The notes under the pieces were generated by a model that ran no database searches, had not been told where the DNA came from, and saw only the letters and a list, made by a program, of their open reading frames with translations. The position numbers and the translations under genes are program-made. Below are positions 28,450 to 36,869 of a DNA stretch of 64,000 nucleotides, in pieces (the first letter of the stretch is position 1; each line of letters begins with the position of its first letter). The DNA comes from an uncultured Acidobacteriia bacterium (GTDB lineage: Bacteria; Acidobacteriota; Terriglobia; Bryobacterales; Bryobacteraceae): NCBI GenBank assembly GCA_903929755.1, contig CAIYVZ010000003.1, positions 21,925 through 85,924 on the forward strand. Direction: 5' to 3'.

Positions 28450-29333
28450 TTGTCGATCTCGCTTTGCGTCCGCGCCAAATCCAGCAACAGCGCGTTCATC
28501 TGCTTCCGGTAGTCTTCCGGAGCCATCAGGTCTTTCTGATACTTCAGGTTGTCAATCCGGTTCTCGATGTCTTCTTTCTTGCTGACCAGCGTGCGCTTGG
28601 CAGGGTCATTGACGACAGCTGCCGCGGAGCCATACCGGATCAGCGTAAAGGCGTTGGCGCGCTGCGGATCTTCCAGCTGCGAATGCTCGGTCGCCAGACG
28701 CTTCTGGTCTGTGAAGAACGCGGTCGTCTTGGTCTGCGCGTATTTGTAGGCCTCGAGCGCCGTCACCACTTCGTTTTTGTCCGTGTCGGCAGCCGGATCA
28801 CGCAACGCTTCCACCCAGTAGCGGCCAAACAGCGTCGCATTCTTCTCGCTGCCGGATTTCGTAGCTGTAATCACGGTCCGGCCATCGTGCTTGAGCGCAG
28901 GCAGAATGCCTCCGCTGGCGCTCGTCATATCCACCACCAGCTGGCGCGCTGCCGGAATTTTGTTCAGCAGCGCGGCCAACTCTGTGCCGGAAATATCCGG
29001 ACCCACCAGGTTGAACTTGTACTCCGTGCCATCGAAAGTGCCGTGGCCGATCATCATCAACACGACAACATCAGGCGTTTTCGCGTCAGAAGCGAGCTTC
29101 GCCAGTGCAGCGGTCATCTTCGCCTTCGTGGCATCCGCGCCCTTCAGCGTGGTGATGATCCGGTCGGTTGCGCCGCCCGTCTTCAGCAGCTTGTCGGTAT
29201 CCGCGGCCAGCAGGGCAAAGCGCTGTTCGTAGTCGGGCTCACCACCCAGTCCCGCAACCGTCAGAAAGAAAGTGGCGCCGTGCAGAGCGGTGGGCATAGC
29301 CGCAAGAAGAACGGTTGCCAGAAGCTTTTTCAC
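28446..29333 (-). CDS. Exported caspase-like protein without catalytic cysteine
   Basis: 295 residues from a GTG at 29331-29333 that overlaps the TAG of the upstream gene and has GGGGGG a few bases before it; an ATG at 29346-29348 is an alternative. A signal peptide (KKLLATVLLAAMPTALHG) precedes a caspase/C13-like fold. The histidine strand is present (VVVLMMIGHGTFDG, His97), but the cysteine strand reads VVDMTSASGG at 134-142, with Thr137 where the Cys normally sits. It is therefore a probable pseudo-peptidase. The C-terminus is a charged helix (KKEDIENRIDNLKYQKDL). The gene overlaps its neighbours on both sides. Fold assignment is by motif only. Confidence 0.65.
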   Translation of the reverse strand: MKKLLATVLLAAMPTALHGATFFLTVAGLGGEPDYEQRFALLAADTDKLLKTGGATDRIITTLKGADATKAKMTAALAKLASDAKTPDVVVLMMIGHGTFDGTEYKFNLVGPDISGTELAALLNKIPAARQLVVDMTSASGGILPALKHDGRTVITATKSGSEKNATLFGRYWVEALRDPAADTDKNEVVTALEAYKYAQTKTTAFFTDQKRLATEHSQLEDPQRANAFTLIRYGSAAAVVNDPAKRTLVSKKEDIENRIDNLKYQKDLMAPEDYRKQMNALLLDLARTQSEIDK

Positions 29334-31573
29334 TAAACGACCCCCCATTTTCTGCGTAACATCCACTCGCCACCCCGAAGCAGGATCGCCAGAAGGAAGA
29401 GAATGGGCATATCCCAAAGGTCCAGATTGTCATGCGCCGTAATGCCGGCTTCAGAAACCGTGATTTCCTCCGCCAGCCTCTTTGCTTTAGACGGTGTGTA
29501 GTAGTTACCGTTTGTATCGGCGGAAAGCTTTTCCAATAACTCTTTGTTTTGCGAGGCGTTAAAGTTCTCGGCAACCCCGTCTTCGCGGCGGAACGTCAGC
29601 GAGTCCCTGCCGATTTCGCCCTTTTCGTCGCGGGCGACGATCTCGGCCACATAGGCTCCGGGCTTGTCCGCCGTGTACGCACCGGTGTAAGTACCGGGCT
29701 CCAGAGGATCGGGCTTGAGGTCAACCGTGGCTGTGCTGCCGTCTGGCTGGCTGACCACCGCCTGAGCCGTTGCCCCGGCCACCGTCTGGTAAGCCTTATC
29801 GTGAATCACCGCGCGGAACGGCACCAGGGTCTCGTCCGACAGAACCTGGCGGGGGGTGCTGCCTGACACCTGCCCGGGAGTTTCCGAAACCAGCCAGCGC
29901 AGCAGCTGCTGCCAGTAAGTGGCGTGTGTCTTATCCGCATGATCCTGCAGCATTTTCCAGCGCCAGGTTCCGGCCGTTGCCAGCACGGCAGTCCTGCCAT
30001 GGCCGTAATTCTGGATTGCCAGCAGCGGACTCGGCCTCTTTCCGGGCGGCACCACATTCATCAGCACCACCGCACCCGGTTTCGGGGTTCCCAAAGCCGT
30101 GTAATTTGCGATCAGCGGCATCTTCTTCCAGCGTGCCAGATTGGCGTCGCGGCCTTCTTCCAGCCTCGTGATCACGCTTTCTTTACCCGCATCCGTCAAC
30201 TGCGCTTCGGCAAAGTCACGCGACCAGGTCTTTTCCCCAGGCAGACGCAGCGGCAACATCTCGGCTATGGGAGTCGCGCCATATCCGCCCTCATTCAGGG
30301 CAAAACGCCCAGCCAGAAACAGGACACCACCGCCACGCCGATCGGCAAAATCTTTGATCATGTTCTGCTGCGTAATGGAGAAATAGTTGGCCTCCATGCT
30401 GCCGATAATCAAACCATCGTACGTAAACAGACCTTCCACCGTGGGCGGGAAGCCCTGGTCGAATTCCCCATCCTTACCACCCTGCTGGTAGGTCTTGTTC
30501 TGCGTTGTGCGAACAACGGACACCAGTTCCATGCTTTCGTCGTCTTCGAGAGCCCGGCGAATGAATTTATACTCCCAGCGCGGCTCGCCTTCCACATAGA
30601 GGATGCGGCGCTTGCCCTTCGTGACGTTAATCACGCGGACCACGGCATTATTCCTCGTGTTTTCCTCGCCCACCAGCGGCTCCACCCCGACCGTGTAACT
30701 GTGCGCCCCTTCGGCGCCGGCATTAAACAGGACGGTCTGGCTTTGTTCCACATCGCCCTTCAGCGTGAACTCCTGCTGGGCCAGGGGTTTCCCGTCCTCG
30801 CGGACGATAATCCGGGCCTTCTGGTCCGCGTAACCATGCTGCCGGAACGCCACCCGGGCCACAACCCGTGAATTCCTCACCGTCCGAGCCGGAACCGCAA
30901 CATCTTCTACTTCAATATCTTTCGCGAAATGGTCGGGGCCGAAACCGATGGTGTGTACCGGAACCCGAAGTTGACGGAGTTGCGCGAGCGTCTCGCGATC
31001 CACCCCGCCCGTGTTGTCGCCACCGTCGGTCAATAGCACAATCGCGCCCAGCGGCATGGTGCCCGCTTCGCCCGCAATGTGCTTCAGGCTGTCCCCGATG
31101 CGTGTCGCATTATCGTTCGGGGTGACGTTCTTCACATCATCCACCCGAACCGCGTCCTTGCCGAACTCATACAGCCGAACCTGGAACTTCTTCCCCAGTT
31201 CCGACAGGAGCTGCCCGTTCAGCAGTTCGGTCGCACCCTGAATTCGGGATTTCCCGTCTTCCACAAGGGCCATGGAGCGGGAGTGGTCCACCAGAACTGC
31301 CACTACGTTCTGTTGCGGCCGCAACCGGGCAACGCTGATCGCCGGGTTCCATAACATGAAGAGAACAATAGCCACCAGAACGGTTTGGGCCGCCCAGATT
31401 GCCAGAGATCGAACGCGCGTCAGGACCCCGCTGCTGCGGTTCACGTGCCAAAACAGGCCTGCGCCAGCAGCTACCGCCAGCGCAATCAGCAGCCAGACGG
31501 GCCATGGCGACAATAGGACGAACTTCCCCCGCGCGAAGATTGCCGGCGGGTATTTGAACAGCATTTCGAACAT
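29333..31573 (-). CDS. von Willebrand membrane protein with glutamine-amidotransferase-like domain
   Basis: 746 residues, first gene of the operon. Two N-terminal helices (about 22-42 and 56-78) precede a von Willebrand A domain whose MIDAS reads DHSRS at 96-100. A beta-sandwich region follows, then a class I glutamine-amidotransferase-like domain (RRILYVEGEPRWEYKFIRRAL to GGGVLFLAGRFALNEGGYG, about 330-520) as in COG5426-type proteins; no catalytic Cys is visible in it. A C-terminal helix (LDLWDMPILFLLAILLRGG) closes the chain. Probable envelope protein, MIDAS metal site outside the membrane. It is a paralogue-like partner of the BatA-type protein. Confidence 0.88.
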   Translation of the reverse strand: MFEMLFKYPPAIFARGKFVLLSPWPVWLLIALAVAAGAGLFWHVNRSSGVLTRVRSLAIWAAQTVLVAIVLFMLWNPAISVARLRPQQNVVAVLVDHSRSMALVEDGKSRIQGATELLNGQLLSELGKKFQVRLYEFGKDAVRVDDVKNVTPNDNATRIGDSLKHIAGEAGTMPLGAIVLLTDGGDNTGGVDRETLAQLRQLRVPVHTIGFGPDHFAKDIEVEDVAVPARTVRNSRVVARVAFRQHGYADQKARIIVREDGKPLAQQEFTLKGDVEQSQTVLFNAGAEGAHSYTVGVEPLVGEENTRNNAVVRVINVTKGKRRILYVEGEPRWEYKFIRRALEDDESMELVSVVRTTQNKTYQQGGKDGEFDQGFPPTVEGLFTYDGLIIGSMEANYFSITQQNMIKDFADRRGGGVLFLAGRFALNEGGYGATPIAEMLPLRLPGEKTWSRDFAEAQLTDAGKESVITRLEEGRDANLARWKKMPLIANYTALGTPKPGAVVLMNVVPPGKRPSPLLAIQNYGHGRTAVLATAGTWRWKMLQDHADKTHATYWQQLLRWLVSETPGQVSGSTPRQVLSDETLVPFRAVIHDKAYQTVAGATAQAVVSQPDGSTATVDLKPDPLEPGTYTGAYTADKPGAYVAEIVARDEKGEIGRDSLTFRREDGVAENFNASQNKELLEKLSADTNGNYYTPSKAKRLAEEITVSEAGITAHDNLDLWDMPILFLLAILLRGGEWMLRRKWGVV

Positions 31574-32018
31574 TCGGTTACCTGGATTCCCCTGTTGGTC
31601 CGTCTTGCAGTGCTTCTGGTGTGTGAATAGCCGGTTACCGCATCATCTTACGGTGGAACGGTAAAACGCAATAACTGGTGACGTAAAGTTTTGCATGAGG
31701 AACCGCCCTCCTTCGGAAAATCTTCCAGCGGGACTTCGGGGCCCGGATCCGAGGGTACTCTTTCGGATGCCGCAAGCATATCACGGGAGTCGAAAACGCT
31801 TGCTGCAAACCGGCACCAAGTGAGTTTCTCCGGCTCCGGTCCGCAGCGGTCCAGCGGACATTTTGCGTTCAACTCTGCTGCGGCACTACTGGAGGACTAC
31901 GGCCCGCGACAAGCTCCAGAAATTGCACTTCCACGGAAATTGCGCTCTAATAAAGGATGGATGCGCGCTGGCTGGTCCTGTTCGACAAAACGGTCAGGTC
32001 GCGTAATCCGGAGGTAGT
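31574..32018. other. 445-bp intergenic region between divergent genes
   Basis: It separates the minus-strand von Willebrand operon from the plus-strand AT-hook-like gene and must hold both promoters. Short open frames occur on both strands but none has a ribosome-binding site or a recognisable protein. Only one plausible promoter (31923-31951) stood out. Confidence 0.6.
31923..31951 (+). promoter_or_regulatory. Candidate sigma-70-type promoter for the small gene at 32019
   Basis: TTGCAC (31923-31928), a 17-bp spacer and TCTAAT (31946-31951). The -10 box differs from TATAAT by one base; the -35 match is modest. Confidence 0.35.
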
Positions 32019-32213
32019 ATGGACATCGAAAAGATCCTGGATGAACTGCGCCAGGAGAGACAACAAATGGAAGAAGCCATTGCCAGCCTCGAGCGGCTAG
32101 CCAGTCAGGCTCCCAAGCGGCGTGGACGACCACCATTATGGATGGCCAAAGCAAAAGGGGATGTCGTCGAAAAAGCGAAGCCCGGACGTAAGCCAAAACA
32201 GTCCGCCGCCTGA
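32019..32213 (+). CDS. Small coiled-coil protein with AT-hook-like GRPP motif
   Basis: 64 residues, start supported by GGAGG 6 nt upstream. Residues 1-27 form a charged helix (EKILDELRQERQQMEEAIASLE). This is followed by KRRGRPPLW (residues 34-42), which contains the RGRP core of an AT-hook, and a basic tail KPGRKPKQ with a second GRKP. Small proteins of this plan are common in Acidobacteria (from memory) and have no assigned function. Minor-groove DNA binding as a dimer is a reasonable guess. A hairpin terminator follows 24 bp after the stop. Confidence 0.7.
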   Translation: MDIEKILDELRQERQQMEEAIASLERLASQAPKRRGRPPLWMAKAKGDVVEKAKPGRKPKQSAA

Positions 32214-32237
32214 TTAAAGTTGTCGGTTCACTAAAAG

Positions 32238-32289
32238 AAGCCGGACTACCGCACCTCTCCTGAACCCGAGGGATGCAGTAGCCCGGCTT
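32238..32289 (+). terminator. Hairpin terminator after the AT-hook-like gene
   Basis: AAGCCGG-A-CTAC at 32238-32249 pairs with GTAG-C-CCGGCTT at 32278-32289 (one mismatch). TTGTT follows. The loop of 28 nt is long for an intrinsic terminator. Confidence 0.5.
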
Positions 32290-32340
32290 TGTTGCGCCCG
32301 GCCTCTCAGGGCTTTTTGACTGCGGACGTGCATTGGATGT

Positions 32341-32721
32341 CGCCCGGTTCTCAGTCTTGCCCTCGCGCAGGCAACAGTCACGGATTCTTAATGCGCCAAT
32401 ACGGAGGACAGTCTCAAGACCGAAGTCATTGAGATTGGAAGTTTTTTTAGCTTCATCCTCACGGTGGATGGGCCTGCATTGACCAGACCCGCCAATGACG
32501 GACGTGAGTTCTAAGCGGATCTGCTGGCCTCGGACTATAGTGTCCTTTCCGGGCCCACGGATGGCTCTGGAATTGCCGCACTTGCCATCAATGGTGACGC
32601 GAGCGTTCCCAGCCCTGCGGAGGGCTTCTCTACCCTCGCGCCGGCGCCCGAGCCGTCAACCCTGATCCTGCTCGGTCTCGGTACCCTCCTTCTGCCCGCA
32701 CGCCGATTCCGACGCCGCTAA
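32341..32721 (+). pseudogene. PEP-CTERM protein remnant
   Basis: Reading one frame from 32341 to the TAA at 32719-32721 gives a broken protein. It starts with what looks like the end of a signal peptide (LSLALAQA), runs through EIGSFFSFILTVDGPAL and DGSGIAALAINGDA, and ends in APEPSTLILLGLGTLLL followed by a basic RRFRRR, which is a textbook PEP-CTERM sorting signal. In-frame TAA stops occur at 32389-32391 and 32512-32514, and no start codon is found. Intact PEP-CTERM proteins are exported and processed by exosortase in organisms that make exopolysaccharide. This copy is dead, but it implies that the genome has, or had, an exosortase system. Confidence 0.75.
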
Positions 32722-32854
32722 CCATTCGAGGTCATTCAACGGGTTATCCTCAGCCACCCACTTGCTCACCGGGGGCCCATTCTATATCGGCTCCATCAAA
32801 AGAATTGATGGGAAGCACTTTGCAGGCTCTTATTCTGCGATATACTCACCTTGG

Positions 32855-32916
32855 GCCCCGTCTGCCCAGCACTAGCTGCATAGTGCACCGCACGCCCCTG
32901 AGCCCCGTCTGCCCAG
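32855..32916 (+). repeat. 15-bp direct repeat, two copies
   Basis: GCCCCGTCTGCCCAG occurs at 32855-32869 and again at 32902-32916, 47 bp apart, upstream of the metallopeptidase-like gene. No function is apparent. Confidence 0.6.
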
Positions 32917-32960
32917 GCTGGCATGCCCCTAAAGACTGTCCTTTAAGAGAGTTAGTGGCC

Positions 32961-33578
32961 ATGTATATGCCGCGACGCCATACCCTGATCAGTTTGATTC
33001 TTGCGCTCTATGTTCCCGTCAGCGCCGGGATGCCTCCCACACCGTTGGCGGATATAACGGTAGTCCTCGATTTCAAAGGGGCTAATTCGCCAGGGACCAC
33101 CAGAGAAATGCAACGGGAAGCTACCCTGATTTTGGGAGCCACCGGAGTTCATCTGTCTTTTACCAACCGCACTGAGGCGTCTTCCCACGATTTCAGCGAC
33201 CTTGTTGTGATGACCTTCCGGGGGAACTGCAAATCTGAACCTCCCGCGCCGCGATACGACGAATCCGGACCTTACGCGGTCACATGGACCACCGATGGGC
33301 GAGTTCTTCCATTCGGTGAAGTCGATTGTGAGAAGGTAATCCAGTCAGCGCGCTCCGCGATGTGGGGTGGGGACCTGGCCCGGGCAGAAATGTTTTACGG
33401 TCGCGCCCTGGGGCGCGTAATGGCCCATGAACTGGTTCACATGCTCACGAAGTCCGGAAACCATGCGCGCAGTGGGGTGCAGCGCTGGGCGCTTTCGCCG
33501 CGCGACTTAACCGGAACGGTGCTAACCCTGAGCAAGGATGATGTAAATCGGCTGCAGGCCTTCTACCACGCACGCTGA
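32961..33578 (+). CDS. Secreted metallopeptidase-like protein (HELVH)
   Basis: 205 residues from the ATG at 32961 (or 203 from 32967). Starting here yields a signal peptide (PRRHTLISLILALYVPVSAG); the open frame extends 156 bp further up but that part has no protein character. The key motif is RVMAHELVHMLTKSGNH: HExxH with a third His eight residues after the second, against six in metzincins. A downstream SGVQRWALSPRDL segment may hold a turn residue. Two cysteines (GNCKSE, EVDCEK) could form a disulfide. It stands alone after the PEP-CTERM relic. Zinc peptidase activity is plausible but not proven by motif spacing. Confidence 0.6.
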   Translation: MYMPRRHTLISLILALYVPVSAGMPPTPLADITVVLDFKGANSPGTTREMQREATLILGATGVHLSFTNRTEASSHDFSDLVVMTFRGNCKSEPPAPRYDESGPYAVTWTTDGRVLPFGEVDCEKVIQSARSAMWGGDLARAEMFYGRALGRVMAHELVHMLTKSGNHARSGVQRWALSPRDLTGTVLTLSKDDVNRLQAFYHAR

Positions 33579-33743
33579 AGCCGCTCACCCCCACCACCCC
33601 ACCCGACATTTGGATCCGCATCCGCTGGTTCCATCACTTGAGCCGGTAAGGGCCGGAGCTTCGCCGCTCCAGGGTAGCCTTCGGGCTTCACCCTGTTCTT
33701 CCCCTGCGACCGCCGCCGAACGTACTCGAAACACCAGCAAAAA

Positions 33744-33764
33744 GCCCACCTCATCGAGGTGGGC
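33744..33764. terminator. Strong bidirectional intrinsic terminator
   Basis: A 9-bp perfect stem GCCCACCTC (33744-33752) and GAGGTGGGC (33756-33764) with a 3-nt loop. On the minus strand it is followed by TTTTTGC and so terminates the tRNA-Ser transcript; on the plus strand CTTTTC follows. Confidence 0.85.
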
Positions 33765-33802
33765 CTTTTCATTTCAGTAATCGCATATTTCAAACAGAAA
33801 GG

Positions 33803-33892
33803 TGGCGGAGAGAGAGGGATTCGAACCCTCGATAGAGTTTCCCCTATACACGCTTTCCAAGCGTGCGCCTTCAACCACTCGGCCATCTCTCC
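33803..33892 (-). tRNA. tRNA-Ser (anticodon GGA)
   Basis: 90 nt on the minus strand, 5' end at 33892 (GGAGAGA acceptor) and encoded CCA at 33803-33805. The acceptor arms GGAGAGA/TCTCTCC pair exactly. The T-arm GAGGGTTCGAATCCCTC and anticodon arm ACGCTTGGAAAGCGT are clear, and a long variable arm between them is the type II feature of tRNA-Ser. Anticodon GGA reads UCC and UCU. The strong hairpin at 33744-33764 terminates it. Confidence 0.96.
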
Positions 33893-34019
33893 CCGGTTTG
33901 GGAAGTAGCTTCTTTTAATATTCCAGACTGGATAACGTCAGGTTGGAAGCACTTTCGCACGCAACACAACAGTTCGCGTGTGAACCCTCAGGATAACATG
34001 GCCTCGTTCAAAAACCCGG

Positions 34020-35237
34020 CTAGCGACCCCGAGCGCCACCAGGTGCCCCGCCAGAGGCCGCTGGAGCGGCGGCCGGAGCCGAGACGGGGGCCTGCTGCGT
34101 CCCTCCCGTATTACTTGACACTGAGGGCGCGGCATTACCAAACCGCCCGCCAGAACCAGGACCACCAAAATTACCCCCGCCAAAATCGCCCGCACCGCGG
34201 AATCCCGTCGAGTTCATACCCGGGGCTTCCGACGAACGAACCGGCGAGCTCAATGTGGGATGGCTGTTGATCCCGGAGCCAAAACGCGCAACCTGCGAGG
34301 CTGCAACACCGGACGTACCGATGTTCGTCAGAGGAACACCAGTAGAAACGCCATTGCGTGCTCCCCCTCCGCCACTCCAGTAATACCGATCCGGAGAATA
34401 ATAAGCGAAAATCGTGCCAGGACTGAAGTACCCGTATCCAAACGGACTCCAGACTGTGCCACTGCGCGGCATGTAGGTATACATTCCCAGATAGGGATTG
34501 TAATACCAGCCGCCGCCGAACCCAGGATAACCTGTCGCCGGGTTATAGACGCCCATGCCATTCAGGAAACCGCCGCCCATCAGAGACTGGTTCGCCACCG
34601 ATCGGGCCGAAGCCATATTGGCCGCCGAGAGGTGCGCGGAGCGATCACGTGTCCAAAGATACAAATCATCGATATTCTTCTCGTCAACCTTCTCCGCCAG
34701 CAGAGCAGCGGAGAAAGGAACCTGCCGTCCCTCTTTCACCACCACACGACTCCCACCGGCTTCCACCGACGCCTGGCCCTTGTATACACGAAGCAGACCA
34801 GCAGAAGAAGAGAGTTCGAACAGACCAAACTTAATCGGCTGTATCGAATAATCCTTATAAATGATAGTGACCGCCGGATCCTTCACAGAGGAATCCTGCC
34901 CGTCGGACTCAACCATCGCGGAGCCTTCCAGGAATTCGATGCGCGTGCTCATCAACCTGTTGTCCAACACCTTGATCGCAGACTTCTCACCAAGCCGGAG
35001 AAATACGCCAGGCGTCAGCAGGATCTCCGCCCTTCCGAACTCGGTCCGGAAGACGCTGTTGTCCTTTATTTCAGGGAACTTCCCAGGATGCTGCTCAACG
35101 GCCTTGCCATCGATCGAGACGACTCCGTCAAAATAATGCAGCGTGCCGGAGTGGGCAGAAACCACGCTCTGGGCGTAGGCGGCCGTAGTAAAAGCTGAGA
35201 TGGCTAACGCAGAGATGAGAATGCGGCGAGCGGACAT
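34020..35237 (-). CDS. FecR-domain exported protein with Gly-rich C-terminus
   Basis: 405 residues. Signal peptide to about 22 (AYAQ). The FecR-like domain runs from about 35 to 170 and includes FRTEFGRAEILLTPGVFLRLGEKSAIKVLD and LLRVYKGQASVEAG. The rest is aromatic/Gly-rich (GGGWYYNPYLGMYTYMPRSG, YYSPDRYYWSGGGG) and ends in a Ser/Ala/Gly/Pro tail. FecR-like proteins often bind or signal at the envelope, but no anti-sigma helix or partner sigma factor is visible here. It lies alone between the tRNA and the divergent CheY-like gene. Cell-envelope structural role is inference. Confidence 0.75.
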   Translation of the reverse strand: MSARRILISALAISAFTTAAYAQSVVSAHSGTLHYFDGVVSIDGKAVEQHPGKFPEIKDNSVFRTEFGRAEILLTPGVFLRLGEKSAIKVLDNRLMSTRIEFLEGSAMVESDGQDSSVKDPAVTIIYKDYSIQPIKFGLFELSSSAGLLRVYKGQASVEAGGSRVVVKEGRQVPFSAALLAEKVDEKNIDDLYLWTRDRSAHLSAANMASARSVANQSLMGGGFLNGMGVYNPATGYPGFGGGWYYNPYLGMYTYMPRSGTVWSPFGYGYFSPGTIFAYYSPDRYYWSGGGGARNGVSTGVPLTNIGTSGVAASQVARFGSGINSHPTLSSPVRSSEAPGMNSTGFRGAGDFGGGNFGGPGSGGRFGNAAPSVSSNTGGTQQAPVSAPAAAPAASGGAPGGARGR

Positions 35238-35373
35238 CGTAAGACCTCTGTTGTGATGATCTGCTCATTTTGTCCCACTGTCAACCGGGCATTGAGCTCC
35301 AGGGGGGGGAGATATCGACCTGCCACTACACTTTCGACAACAACCTGCCGATATTACATTCGGAGGAAGTTTC

Positions 35374-35760
35374 ATGACCGCTACTGCGCCACTGGATGTA
35401 TTGATCGTTGACGACTCGGCCGCAATTCGGAAGATCCTGCAAAGGGTCCTCCGCCAGACAGATCTGCCACTCGGTGAGATTCACGAGGCAGGAGACGGGA
35501 CCGAGGCGATCGAAATCCTGCAGACGCGAACCTTCGGTCTCATCCTGTCTGATATAAATATGCCTCACATGGACGGCTTGCAACTGCTTGCCCGCCTGCG
35601 CCAAATGGATCAACACAAGACTGTACCTGTGATTATGATCACAACCGAGGGTGGTCAGGGAAAGGTGATGGAAGCGGTTCAGCTCGGTGCGAGCGGCTAC
35701 GTCCGAAAACCCTTCACCGCTGACCAGATCAAGGAGAAACTCACCGGCATAGTCTGCTAA
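35374..35760 (+). CDS. CheY-like single-domain response regulator
   Basis: 128 residues, all receiver domain. Acidic pocket Asp13/Asp14 (IVDDS), phosphorylation site Asp60 (LILSDINMPHMDG), conserved Thr in IMITTEGGQ and Lys in YVRKPF. GGAGGAAG is the ribosome-binding site. There is no output domain and no histidine kinase gene nearby, so its partner must be elsewhere. It is divergent from the FecR-domain gene, and followed by a bidirectional terminator. Confidence 0.93.
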   Translation: MTATAPLDVLIVDDSAAIRKILQRVLRQTDLPLGEIHEAGDGTEAIEILQTRTFGLILSDINMPHMDGLQLLARLRQMDQHKTVPVIMITTEGGQGKVMEAVQLGASGYVRKPFTADQIKEKLTGIVC

Positions 35761-35782
35761 ATCCCGGTACAACGGAAAACAC

Positions 35783-35820
35783 AACGCGGACCTGGGTTCA
35801 CCACCCAGGCCCGCGTTTTA
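35783..35820. terminator. Bidirectional terminator between cheY-like gene and respiratory operon
   Basis: AACGCGG-A-CCTGGGT (35783-35797) pairs with ACCCAGG-C-CCGCGTT (35803-35817), followed by TTTA. It serves the plus-strand regulator and, from the other side, the end of the oxidase operon. Confidence 0.8.
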
Positions 35821-35847
35821 GCTTTATAGATCCCGAAATAGACTGGC

Positions 35848-36159
35848 TTACCGGCCCGGTACGCCCATCCAGCCCCGAGTCCACATGTCACCCATGGTGA
35901 CGAAAAGCAGGAACATTAACCAAAGTATCCCCGAACAGACGATCATCTTCGTCAACCGAGTCCCATACTTCACATGCATGAAGAACAGGACCACAATGCT
36001 GGCCTTAAAGACCGCAATCGACAACGCGACCCAAATGTTCATGGGACCAAGATCAACCGTCGAAATCCAGGCAGTAACCCACGTCATGATGATCAGCGTG
36101 GTGAAAACCAGCGCGTAGACGCGCTTTGGAACAATATGATGTTCAGAATGTTCTTGCAT
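35848..36159 (-). CDS. Cytochrome c oxidase subunit IV
   Basis: 103 residues with three membrane helices (about 14-33, 41-63, 70-90). The pattern WVALSIAVFKASIVVLFFMHVKYGTR is typical of prokaryotic subunit IV (PF03626), a small non-catalytic subunit of the haem-copper oxidase. It is the last gene of the respiratory operon and overlaps coxC by one base. Confident from family pattern and position. Confidence 0.9.
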   Translation of the reverse strand: MQEHSEHHIVPKRVYALVFTTLIIMTWVTAWISTVDLGPMNIWVALSIAVFKASIVVLFFMHVKYGTRLTKMIVCSGILWLMFLLFVTMGDMWTRGWMGVPGR

Positions 36160-36869
36160 CAGAGTAATGGCCTCCCCACGCGGTCAATCAGGTATAGCAG
36201 CGGGAACAGGAAAATCCAGACGATATCAACAAAGTGCCAGTAGAGTCCAAACATCTCCACTGGTGTATACCATTTCGCGGTGAAGTCGCCCCGGTTCGCC
36301 TGGAAGATCAAAACCAGCAGAATGCCGAAACCGATAATCATGTGCGAAGCATGCAACCCCGTCATCCCGAAGTAGAGGGAGAAGAATAACTGAGCATGCC
36401 CGGCGTCCTGACAACCTTCGCATTCGAAGTGCTCGCCCGGAATTTCGTGATGCACCCACTTGTCGTGGTATTCGTAGCCCTTCACGCCAAGAAAGATGCC
36501 GCCAAGCAAAAGCGTAGCAATCAGGAAGAAAACCAACAACTGCTTCTTACCCAGCGACGCGTAATGTACCGCAAGCGCCATGGTAAGACTGCTGCAGATC
36601 AGGACCGTGGTATTGATTGCCCCGATCAGAACATCCGTCTTGTTGCTGGCCGAGATGAAAGCCGCCGGGTACCATTGGCGATAGACGAAGTAAGCGAGGA
36701 ACAGGCCCCCGAAGAACATCAGTTCCGTCAACAGGAACACCCACATCCCAATGGAAGCGGATTCTTTTTGTTGGTCGGCGTTCTCGAAGTGGTGCTTCAG
36801 ATTGGGGTCGTGAGCCGCCTCATGACCGACGACGGCGGAAGTGTGGCTGGAAGCCGCATGGCTAGACAA
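36159..36869 (-). CDS. ctaE: Cytochrome c oxidase subunit III
   Basis: 236 residues. Membrane helices include [23 protein letters not shown] with the conserved glutamate of helix III. The long His-rich N-terminus ([20 protein letters not shown]) is polar and probably cytoplasmic. [17 protein letters not shown] and [16 protein letters not shown] are subunit III hallmarks. It overlaps the subunit I stop by 8 bp. Confidence 0.95.
   Translation of the reverse strand: MSSHAASSHTSAVVGHEAAHDPNLKHHFENADQQKESASIGMWVFLLTELMFFGGLFLAYFVYRQWYPAAFISASNKTDVLIGAINTTVLICSSLTMALAVHYASLGKKQLLVFFLIATLLLGGIFLGVKGYEYHDKWVHHEIPGEHFECEGCQDAGHAQLFFSLYFGMTGLHASHMIIGFGILLVLIFQANRGDFTAKWYTPVEMFGLYWHFVDIVWIFLFPLLYLIDRVGRPLL

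Noticed and set aside
27016..28512. 498-codon open frame on the plus strand
   Set aside because: Antisense of the TPR metallopeptidase gene, which has clear domains; the frame has no family resemblance.
33563..33886. Open frame of 107 codons opposite the metallopeptidase end
   Set aside because: Its first part is a translation of tRNA-Ser, a common false gene.
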